Shown: positions 27,501 to 33,113 of the stretch, piece after piece
Position numbering within the stretch: position 1 is the first letter of the stretch
Layout of the letters: each line of letters opens with the position of its first letter
From: Caldithrix sp.
GTDB taxonomy: Bacteria; KSB1; UBA2214; DYKH01
Reading direction: 5' to 3'
Length of the DNA stretch: 48,024 nucleotides
NCBI GenBank assembly: GCA_020722685.1
Contig: DYKH01000029.1
Coordinates: 1 to 48,024, forward strand
Notes under the pieces: generated by a model
Told to the model about the DNA's origin: nothing
The model's input: only the letters and a program-made list of their open reading frames with translations
Databases searched by the model: none
Program-made: the position numbers and the translations under genes

Positions 27501-28113
27501 TGCGCCCGAGGTGCAAGACCGGATTTTTGAGCCGTTCTTCACTACCAAGCCGGCGGGGAAGGGCACGGGGCTTGGGCTGGCATCGGTTTATGGGATCGTC
27601 AAGAGCCATAAGGGTTTCATAAAGGTCGAGTCGAAACTCAATCAAGGCGCCGTTTTTACTTTGTGGTTCCCTGCCGTCGAGCGGGTGCAGCATCGAGAAT
27701 CGAATCAGTTTTCCGAGGTTATGGGCGGAAATGAGACGGTGCTCATCATTGACGATGAACAGGACATCATCGAGGTCAACTCGACCATGTTGGAGAGGTA
27801 TGGTTATACGGTTTTCACCGCCATGTGTGCGCAGGAGGGGATAGAGATCCTCAAACAGAAGGGGGAAAAGATCGATTTGGTTATCATCGATGTGATGTTG
27901 CCGGATATGACGGGACCGGCATGCGCGGAAAAGCTCAACAGCGTTGCCCCGCATTGTTCCATTATCTTATCCAGCGGATACCGCAGGAACGCGGAGTTCA
28001 ACAAAAGCATTGGCCGGCTGGGCGGCACCTGGCTGCAAAAGCCATACGATTCAGTCACGCTGCTGGAAACGGTGCGGAAAGTTCTCGACAAGAAGAAAGC
28101 TGGGAAAAAATAG
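24526..28113 (+). CDS. Hybrid sensor histidine kinase with PocR-like and multiple PAS domains
   Basis: A 1195-residue soluble hybrid kinase. About 1-150 resembles a PocR sensory domain (opening [17 protein letters not shown]; later [28 protein letters not shown]), though without the usual Cys cluster. PAS-like regions follow at about 205-290, 425-530, 545-660 and 690-805, with an acidic, low-complexity linker at about 300-420. HisKA has H832 in [11 protein letters not shown]; HATPase has [21 protein letters not shown] and [14 protein letters not shown]-terminal receiver (about 1070-1190) has IIDDEQD, phospho-acceptor D1122 in VIIDVMLPD and K in LQKPYD. No output domain is present, so a phosphorelay to another protein is implied. 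AAGGA (24509-24513) is 12 nt before the ATG. Confidence 0.87.
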   Translation: MQIESLVKLIEPKDLQQIQESFASKNGLGIVIVNEQGVPLTAISNYFSLSDGSEVDDKRLLDVLLPVPMDVHELGLADGRPVFASFMDGLIIRAVCPMLLQGKLIGIIVFIKLEKKNDYDQFEHWAQVLRQNPINKTTSLALLDPLPRTPSDEVLEIIDEIKTAFELLLEAGIDRENTLHASLESPLQLSKAASGHNDWQGGFIYTNRLGDIQTADSEAVSLLGFDSVKEMVGLNFLNHFILEAEDRRAVGAKLMQAGRVDSYSLTLERKDGHTFGADLTILPHEVANQSIVGFKYGIQARSLPAEASDPANDEQSDIERSRSDAHQQEGNWETNIEELLAFWGDDSAANEMKALQLEADILDDLAVKDSSAENAGVQEETFSAGAPDKDVDEAEDSWPGMADPAFPDGLKSNSSETEARSAPAIGATFLTDAEGLVQQANYAALRLLAISQEKIIGKSILSLFAGKDQELLQERIRLIADGKSLQAAPLSVFALSGGQPLSITVRRLPNKADSTFQLLWLLQAEKEDSSLVSETSPAQFRNDDMIAKAFDCHWAMIISDPELFRQGVHPDAPIGDSIVPALKNPSLESLIVNKERHAEESWKRFATACLKVFATGETRRDVLSWHYDADRPVPRCFRHVLFPLLEGGKTVGVQGLSTELTSAEMENLAAGEGGGAAQHFLPDSHSKWSEEEVLLLLNNLGKAFLTIEADGRMIPHNDICYGMLGYDRDEKALGVIPFTRLVSEEDREPVWAALQRVMKGREKSCQLTFKVNKQDKTRIELQATFWPLIKNAQVTGVQAVLQEARPTEGHSAPASRLQKLDGLGVITGGIAHDFGNLITEIFGYTSLLLLEENLHAKHREIIMHIQKVAQWSSQLTRQLLYFSTSEKPTLMPVQLNRVITQSVDLMKHFFPHNITIDLQLDAELELMMGDAMQLQQVVNNLCMNARDAMPDGGLLTLRTLNGEPGDKALAEMNAASGKNYIVLQVVDNGIGIAPEVQDRIFEPFFTTKPAGKGTGLGLASVYGIVKSHKGFIKVESKLNQGAVFTLWFPAVERVQHRESNQFSEVMGGNETVLIIDDEQDIIEVNSTMLERYGYTVFTAMCAQEGIEILKQKGEKIDLVIIDVMLPDMTGPACAEKLNSVAPHCSIILSSGYRRNAEFNKSIGRLGGTWLQKPYDSVTLLETVRKVLDKKKAGKK

Positions 28114-28141
28114 CACTGATCCTCCAATTCGAGATCCGCCT

Positions 28142-28169
28142 GATGGGCCGGAGATATCTCCGGCCCATC
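28142..28169. repeat. Perfect 28-bp palindrome (GGGCCGGAGAT type)
   Basis: GATGGGCCGGAGAT (28142-28155) is followed immediately by its exact reverse complement ATCTCCGGCCCATC (28156-28169). It begins 28 nt after the kinase stop. A second, near-identical copy lies at 28331-28352. Confidence 0.75.
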
Positions 28170-28186
28170 GGCGTCTTTCATAAGTG

Positions 28187-28219
28187 AAAAGCCCGTTCAG
28201 AATCGGGCTTTTACTTTTT
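28187..28219. terminator. Rho-independent terminator after the hybrid kinase
   Basis: AAAAGCCCG (28187-28195), loop TTCAGAAT, CGGGCTTTT (28204-28212), then ACTTTTT. The 9-bp stem with A tract on one side and T tract on the other would work in both directions. Confidence 0.8.
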
Positions 28220-28330
28220 GCGCCGGATAGCAGGATTCCGCCAATGCCTTAACGGCGAGAATACCCTCTCCGCAACTTGATCGTATCTGGACGGATAGAC
28301 CTGCGGCAAATCGTGGGAGGCGCCCGGATT

Positions 28331-28352
28331 GGGCCGGAGACCTCTCCGGCCC
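28331..28352. repeat. Second GGGCCGGAGA palindrome
   Basis: GGGCCGGAGA (28331-28340), CC, TCTCCGGCCC (28343-28352). It matches the 28142 palindrome including the downstream CATC. The two palindromes and the terminator fill most of the 345-nt gap 28114-28458; I see no gene there. Confidence 0.65.
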
Positions 28353-28458
28353 ATCTGAATCGTGCAGCCGTCCGCCGATCATGGGAATTCCTGCATGTTT
28401 ACCCTTGAATAGGAAGAATAAAAAACCTATATTGCAGCGCATTTTTTTGCGGAGAGTC

Positions 28459-28908
28459 ATGTCAGTGCCCAAAAGCCAAATCGAATCATTCTTCCAAAAC
28501 CGAACATTCGCTCTGTTCGGCCTTTCCGGCAGAGCAAAATCTGTCAGTCTGGAAATCTATGATTTGCTGACCGAGAAGGGCCTGGAGGTTTTTCCGGTAA
28601 ATCCAAACTCGCCAAAGGTTGGCGAAATCGCCTGCTACCCCAATTTGCGCAGCATTCCGGTCAAACCGCGGGCGGCCATTGTTGTGACGCGACCGGCGAT
28701 TTCCAAGGTGATTGCCCAAGACTGCTTGAACCTGGGGATTCGCAATCTCTGGTTTCAATTGCAGACCATGGACGATTCCCTTAAGAGCTGGTGCGATGAA
28801 AACCGCCTTAATTGGATCAACTCCTGCGTGCTACTGCATCACCCAGAAGCCCGCTTTCCGCATTCGCTGCATAGATTCTTTTACCGGCTGTTCACCAAAA
28901 AGCGATAG
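28459..28908 (+). CDS. CoA-binding domain protein
   Basis: A 149-residue protein with a single CoA-binding Rossmann domain of the YccU type. FALFGLSGRAKSVSLEIYDLL corresponds to the nucleotide-binding turn, then VFPVNPNSPKVGEIACYPNL and the central AIVVTRP. The family's exact role is unknown; the fold is that of the succinyl-CoA synthetase alpha N-terminal domain. GGAGAG (28451-28456) lies directly before the ATG at 28459; the frame is open further upstream but without initiation signals. It is followed 22 nt later by the TIM-barrel gene. Confidence 0.85.
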   Translation: MSVPKSQIESFFQNRTFALFGLSGRAKSVSLEIYDLLTEKGLEVFPVNPNSPKVGEIACYPNLRSIPVKPRAAIVVTRPAISKVIAQDCLNLGIRNLWFQLQTMDDSLKSWCDENRLNWINSCVLLHHPEARFPHSLHRFFYRLFTKKR

Positions 28909-28930
28909 ATAACCAGCAAAAGGGAAAACT

Positions 28931-29824
28931 ATGTCCAAAGTGATTTCTCGCCGGGGATTTTGTCAATCAACCGCCGCCACTCTTGCCGCAAGTTCTGCTA
29001 CGAGCCTGCTTGCTTTTTCTGATTCTGTCCGAGCCAAGTCTAAGAAGCAGTTCCTCCATCTTGGGTTGGTCACTTATAATCTCGCCAAAGATTGGGACGT
29101 GGATACCATCATCAAGAATTGTACCGAAAGCGAATTCGAGGCAGTAGAGCTGCGCACGACGCATGCTCACAAGGTGGAGGTCGATTTGAGTCCAGCGCAA
29201 CGAGCCGAGGTTCGAAAAAAGTTCGCCGACTCACCGGTACGGTTAGCCAGTCTGGGTAGCATTTTCGAGTTCGATTCGCCGGATCCTGAGGTGCTGAAAA
29301 AGAACATCGAAGGTGCTAAGGAATATATCTTGCTGGCAAAGGATGTCGGCGCGGCCGGCGTAAAGGTGCGTCCCAATCGCCTGCACGTGAAAGAGGGTGT
29401 GCCGGAAGAGACCACTTTGCGGCAAATCGGAGAATCGTTGCGAGAAATAGGCGAGTTCGGCAGGAACCATGGCGTCGAGATACGTTTAGAAGTCCACGGC
29501 AGCGGCACCAGCCGAATACCGCGGACGAAAAAGATTATGGATTATGCCGATCATAGCAACGTCTTTGTCTGTTGGAATTCCAACCAGACTGACTTGGAGG
29601 ACGGTGGGCTGGAAAAGAACTTTGCTATGCTCAAAGATAAAATTCATTTCGTGCACATGCGGGATTTGTACCTAAAGGAGTACCCTTGGAGGAAGCTGCT
29701 GAAGCTGCTGCAAGAAAGTGGATACTCCGGCTATTGTTGTGCCGAAATACCTTCAAGCTCCGATCCGCTAAGAGTGATGAAGTACTATCGCGCTCTGTTT
29801 TTGGCATTTCAGGAATTGAAATAG
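28931..29824 (+). CDS. Tat-exported sugar phosphate isomerase/epimerase-like TIM barrel
   Basis: A 297-residue protein of the xylose-isomerase-like TIM-barrel superfamily (AP endonuclease 2 fold). The N-terminus MSKVISRRGFCQS holds a twin-arginine motif followed by a weakly hydrophobic Ala/Ser-rich stretch ending in VRAKS, so it is probably exported folded by Tat. Barrel strands with likely metal or substrate residues include VELRTTHAHK, IRLEVHGSG, HFVHMRD and CCAEIPSS. Substrate unknown. It belongs to a short run with the CoA-binding gene upstream and the S component downstream, whose reading frame opens directly after this stop codon. Confidence 0.8.
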   Translation: MSKVISRRGFCQSTAATLAASSATSLLAFSDSVRAKSKKQFLHLGLVTYNLAKDWDVDTIIKNCTESEFEAVELRTTHAHKVEVDLSPAQRAEVRKKFADSPVRLASLGSIFEFDSPDPEVLKKNIEGAKEYILLAKDVGAAGVKVRPNRLHVKEGVPEETTLRQIGESLREIGEFGRNHGVEIRLEVHGSGTSRIPRTKKIMDYADHSNVFVCWNSNQTDLEDGGLEKNFAMLKDKIHFVHMRDLYLKEYPWRKLLKLLQESGYSGYCCAEIPSSSDPLRVMKYYRALFLAFQELK

Positions 29825-29923
29825 AAGAACGAATGGACTGTATCGAGGGGCGTAAGCGCCTACAACAAACTGAAAGCACAAACCAGCACAATCCTCCTGT
29901 CAGCACTTTTCATCGCCCTTGCG

Positions 29924-30406
29924 GTGGCGATGGGCTACGTCAAGCCGCCTATCCCCAATGTTGAGCTTGTCACCGCCACGGTTTTCATCGCCGGTTTTGC
30001 GGTGGGGTCGTTGCAGGGCGCCCTGATTGGAGGGTTGGCAGAATTTCTTTATTCTTTCTTTAATCCGTTGGGCGCCCCACTTCTACCCACATTATTGGCT
30101 CAAATCTTTTCGATGGCGGTCGTAGGATACGCCGGCGGTTTCTGGCGCAAGCGCCGCTGGCAGTATGCCTCCCAAAAGGTGAGCATTATTTTGACGGGCT
30201 TGGCCGGTTTTCTTCTCACTCTGCTTTTTGATGTGCTGACCACGCTTAGCTTCGTCCTTTTTGCCGTCGGCTTGGATTTGGACAAGATTATGGCCAATTT
30301 TGCTTTTGGCATGGGATTTTACCTCATTCACCTTTGCGCCAACACGGCCATCTTTGTCACCATTGTTCCGCTTATTATTTCTCGTTTGCCATCCCAATTC
30401 AAATGA
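29924..30406 (+). CDS. ECF transporter S component-like membrane protein
   Basis: Integral membrane substrate-binding subunit of an energy-coupling-factor transporter, with about five or six hydrophobic helices. MGYVKPPIPNVELVTATVF followed by GALIGGLAEFLYSFFNPLG is typical of S components. The start is problematic: the GTG at 29924 falls inside the first helix. The frame is open back to 29825 and codes there for a basic N-terminus (YNKLKAQTS) and the rest of helix 1 (TILLSALFIALAVAMGY), but has no ATG, GTG or TTG; GTA at 29852 (just after GAGGGG) and CTG at 29870 are the nearest candidates. The gene lies upstream of a TonB-type receptor and the cobalamin riboswitch, which suggests B12 or a precursor as substrate, by inference. 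Confidence 0.78.
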   Translation: MAMGYVKPPIPNVELVTATVFIAGFAVGSLQGALIGGLAEFLYSFFNPLGAPLLPTLLAQIFSMAVVGYAGGFWRKRRWQYASQKVSIILTGLAGFLLTLLFDVLTTLSFVLFAVGLDLDKIMANFAFGMGFYLIHLCANTAIFVTIVPLIISRLPSQFK

Positions 30407-30432
30407 TCTTTAAGCAAGCAGAGGCCTGCGCA

Positions 30433-32301
30433 ATGGGCAGAGTTCGCTCGATCCTTCATTTCTCCCTCATCAGTAGTCTGCTCAGCGGTGTTCCTTGCAT
30501 GAGCACAGATCAAGATACCACCAAGGTTTTTTCCCCAGCTCAATTCGATTCCAGCATTCAGACAGGGATCGGCGCGCCGGTAGTAAAAGCCCTGGTCGTC
30601 GACTCTACAGTTTTACGCGGCTCCGCTTACGGCTCCTTGGGTGACATTTTTGCCGAGGTGCCGGGCGCCTACTACTACGACCTGGGAAGCGTAGGACAGT
30701 TGGCCCTCGGCTCCTTGTTCTCCGGTACTCCCAGCAATCTGATCGTGGATTATGACGGCCTCATCCTCAATGATCCGTTAACCGGCAAAGCCGACCTGAA
30801 TCTGATTCCCGAAGAGAGCGTTGGCGCCATGGAAGTACTCTGTTTGCCGCGACGAAGGGAATTCGGCTTTTTGCCTCTGGGACAATCCGTTCAGATCGAG
30901 TCTCGCAACCTGGCAAGCTTGCCGATCAAATCGCGGGTGGCCTATCGCACCGGCGGCAACGGCTATGACGACGTGGATGCGCGCTTGGGCATTCAGGCAT
31001 CGCCCGAGCTGGCCATCAATGCCGGCGGGCTGATGAAAAACTATGGCGGCACCGTTCCCTTTAGCAAATATCGAGCTCAAAAAATCAACGCCAAAGTCGA
31101 TAGGCAGTTGGGTAAGGACTGGCAAGCCCGTTATGTTTTCCTCCTGAACAAGTCGGATTTGGACGTGCCCTTGCCGGAGCCGACTTTGTTTCCTGATCTC
31201 TCCACACCCCATCAAAAAGACCTTCGCTACGATCACGGTCTGCGAATCAGCCACGGCGATAACTTTTACTCGGCCATGCAGTATACCGATCTGCATCGGG
31301 AGTTTTATGGCTATCGGCACACAGTGGTGGATCAGGTACATGATGCCGGTGATTTGCGTCTCACTTCTGAGCTGAAGCAGACCGTCGGCTCTCTGCAGGT
31401 TACCACGGGAGGGATGTGGCGGTTGCTTCGCTTAGATAGCAACGACTGGGGACAGCATCGGCAGTGGCAGCTCGATGGCTGGGCAAATTTTTCCGGCAAA
31501 GTGGGCGAAAGGCTGTTCTGGCATTTTGGCCTGCAAGTCGAAAAACCTGAAGGTCACGACACAATGCTTGTGCCGGAATTAAGTCTAATTGATGTTCCGT
31601 TGGAGAGTTTCAAGGTCCTACTTTGGGCCAACAAATCGGTGGTTCAACCAAGTTTTGAGGCACAATCTACCAAAGGCCCTTTTGCTTTAGGGTCGCAGCG
31701 GCTGTACCTTGACCGCAGCTACACCTTTGGTTTGGGCGTGGAAAAGGATTGGAGCAAATCCCAGTTTTTTTTCGCAGCGACACTGCAATCCAATCGTGGT
31801 CCAATCGCAACCTGGACGTTGGATCCCATCGAGGACATTCGGCTGTTTATGAATCTCGATGATGAAGTTCGCGGTTCGTTGAATTTGAAAGTGCAACATA
31901 GTCCCGTCATTTGGCTGAAGCTCATGGCTGAAGGCCAGCAGACAATGCGTCGCAGTACCAGCGGGCGGCCGACGACCAACAGAGCAGAGACTTATGCCAA
32001 AGGATTTTTGCAGATTTCGCATGTCTTTTTTGAGGGTGACCTGAATGCTGCCTTACGTCTGGGTGCCACATTCTGTGGCAGACGCTACGGTCCGCAGCCG
32101 ATCTACCTACAGTCTACTCCAACTACTTTTACCATGGATGCAGTAATTGTCCCCTATGTCCACGCCATTTTCATCATCAAGGACGTGACCCTCTTTGTTG
32201 CCATGCAGAATTTCCTTGGCTTGGACTATGAAGTCGTGCATGGCTATTCCATGCCGAAAACTCAACTTCGCTGGGGTTTTGTTTGGAATCTGTTTGATTA
32301 A
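30433..32301 (+). CDS. TonB-dependent receptor-like outer-membrane protein (plug and barrel)
   Basis: A 622-residue exported protein. After a signal peptide (about 1-24) comes a plug-like domain: LGDIFAEVPGAYYYDLGS, SNLIVDYDGLILNDPLTG and NLIPEESVGAMEV follow the order of a TonB-receptor plug. The rest alternates short amphipathic strands as in an outer-membrane barrel and ends in YSMPKTQLRWGFVWNLFD, similar to the BtuB-like end at 35297. I see no clear TonB box, and the barrel is shorter than usual. ATG 30433 is chosen because GAGG (30421-30424) precedes it by 8 nt; another in-frame ATG at 30403 overlaps the S-component stop (ATGA). Context suggests a B12-related ligand. Confidence 0.75.
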   Translation: MGRVRSILHFSLISSLLSGVPCMSTDQDTTKVFSPAQFDSSIQTGIGAPVVKALVVDSTVLRGSAYGSLGDIFAEVPGAYYYDLGSVGQLALGSLFSGTPSNLIVDYDGLILNDPLTGKADLNLIPEESVGAMEVLCLPRRREFGFLPLGQSVQIESRNLASLPIKSRVAYRTGGNGYDDVDARLGIQASPELAINAGGLMKNYGGTVPFSKYRAQKINAKVDRQLGKDWQARYVFLLNKSDLDVPLPEPTLFPDLSTPHQKDLRYDHGLRISHGDNFYSAMQYTDLHREFYGYRHTVVDQVHDAGDLRLTSELKQTVGSLQVTTGGMWRLLRLDSNDWGQHRQWQLDGWANFSGKVGERLFWHFGLQVEKPEGHDTMLVPELSLIDVPLESFKVLLWANKSVVQPSFEAQSTKGPFALGSQRLYLDRSYTFGLGVEKDWSKSQFFFAATLQSNRGPIATWTLDPIEDIRLFMNLDDEVRGSLNLKVQHSPVIWLKLMAEGQQTMRRSTSGRPTTNRAETYAKGFLQISHVFFEGDLNAALRLGATFCGRRYGPQPIYLQSTPTTFTMDAVIVPYVHAIFIIKDVTLFVAMQNFLGLDYEVVHGYSMPKTQLRWGFVWNLFD

Positions 32302-32330
32302 GTAGATCGTGTTGATAAAATTGATTCGTC

Positions 32331-32425
32331 AGCGTTCCGGAGGTTGAACTAAACAGAATTGTGTTTAGAATTGCCACTTTGGGATTTTCGATGCGCCGCA
32401 ATCAATAATGAACTTCCGGAACGCT
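32331..32425. repeat. 95-bp inverted-repeat element with an inner hairpin
   Basis: Ends AGCGTTCCGGAGGTT (32331-32345) and AACTTCCGGAACGCT (32411-32425) are reverse complements at 14 of 15 positions. Near the left end is a perfect hairpin CTAAACA (32349-32355), GAATTG, TGTTTAG (32362-32368). It may be a small non-autonomous mobile element or a terminator-like structure after the receptor gene. Confidence 0.55.
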
Positions 32426-32467
32426 TTGTACTTTTCCAACAGAAACTAAATGTGTTTGAATTTTTCC

Positions 32468-32496
32468 TTGCCTTTCATGAATTTTATTTTTATTAT
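32468..32496 (+). promoter_or_regulatory. Sigma-70-like promoter for the cobalamin riboswitch
   Basis: TTGCCT (32468-32473), 17-nt spacer, TATTAT (32491-32496). A start site around 32503 would place the riboswitch right at the 5' end of the RNA. Confidence 0.6.
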
Positions 32497-32520
32497 TGGC
32501 CGTTCTTTGACAGCCGGATT

Positions 32521-32678
32521 TTGGTTCCATTCGGATCAATAGGGAAGACGGTGAGAATCCGTCACAGCCCCGCTACTGTAATGGGCTACGAAAACCGCAT
32601 CTGCTGATTGCAGAAGCCACTGGATTTACCGGGAAGGCGCGGTCGTAGGTTCGATGCCCCAAGTCAGGAGACCTGCCA
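32521..32678 (+). promoter_or_regulatory. Cobalamin (B12) riboswitch
   Basis: The conserved core elements appear in order: GGTTCC (32523-32528), GGTGAGAATCCGTCACAGCC, CCGCTACTGTAA, GCCACTGG, CGGGAAGGCGCGG and the B12 box AGTCAGGAGACCTGCC (32662-32677). This matches the adenosyl/methylcobalamin aptamer that represses B12 uptake or synthesis genes when the cofactor is plentiful. It lies upstream of the BtuB-like receptor on the same strand, and a terminator follows, so control is probably by transcription attenuation. Confidence 0.93.
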
Positions 32679-32740
32679 AAATCTTTCATAAGCAGCAACC
32701 TTCGCGGGTGAGGGATGTCTTTTCGGTTTGACCATACACG

Positions 32741-32776
32741 AACCCCAGCTTTCGATTTGAAGGTTGGGGTTTTTTA
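32741..32776 (+). terminator. Rho-independent terminator, expression platform of the riboswitch
   Basis: AACCCCA (32741-32747) pairs with TGGGGTT (32765-32771), with extra CTT/AAG pairing towards the loop, followed by a run of Ts to 32775. It stands 63 nt after the B12 box, as expected for a ligand-dependent terminator. Confidence 0.8.
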
Positions 32777-32897
32777 TTGTCGCTTCTGCAAGGAGAGCAG
32801 CATCCTCGGCAATTGGCCGTTGACTATTGACAGTTGAACGTTGATCGTTAATAAAGACCAATAGTCAACGTTCAACTGTCAACGTTCAATTGTCAAT
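32773..32897. repeat. Tandem repeat copy 1 (125 bp, with hairpin)
   Basis: This 125-bp segment is repeated without a mismatch at 32936-33060, a 163-bp period. It contains a perfect 18-bp inverted repeat, TTGACAGTTGAACGTTGA (32827-32844) and its complement at 32865-32882. It starts inside the T run of the riboswitch terminator. The 38-bp tail after it (32898-32935) is only partly conserved after copy 2. Confidence 0.9.
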
Positions 32898-32935
32898 GTG
32901 GGGTTCAGCCGCCACTAACAAGATTCGTTTTCATA

Positions 32936-33060
32936 TTTATTGTCGCTTCTGCAAGGAGAGCAGCATCCTCGGCAATTGGCCGTTGACTATTGACAGTTGA
33001 ACGTTGATCGTTAATAAAGACCAATAGTCAACGTTCAACTGTCAACGTTCAATTGTCAAT
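32936..33060. repeat. Tandem repeat copy 2 (125 bp, with hairpin)
   Basis: Identical to 32773-32897; the hairpin arms are at 32990-33007 and 33028-33045. The copy ends 53 nt before the btuB start, so both hairpins lie in the btuB leader, downstream of the riboswitch terminator. Confidence 0.9.
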
Positions 33061-33113
33061 TGGGTTTCAGCCACCATTGTTAAAATTCATTTTCATATCC
33101 GAAAGGCAATAAC

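Noticed and set aside
26614..27954. Long minus-strand open frame (446 codons) opposite the hybrid kinase
   Set aside because: It is the complement of the conserved HisKA, HATPase and receiver regions, and its translation resembles no protein.
32359..32607. Short plus-strand open frame overlapping the B12 riboswitch promoter and aptamer
   Set aside because: It would be coded across the promoter and aptamer core and has no ribosome binding site; the RNA structure explains the conservation.
32773..33060. Tandem repeats as a possible CRISPR array
   Set aside because: There are only two 125-bp units with internal hairpins and similar 38-bp tails; there are no short uniform repeats with unique spacers and no cas genes.
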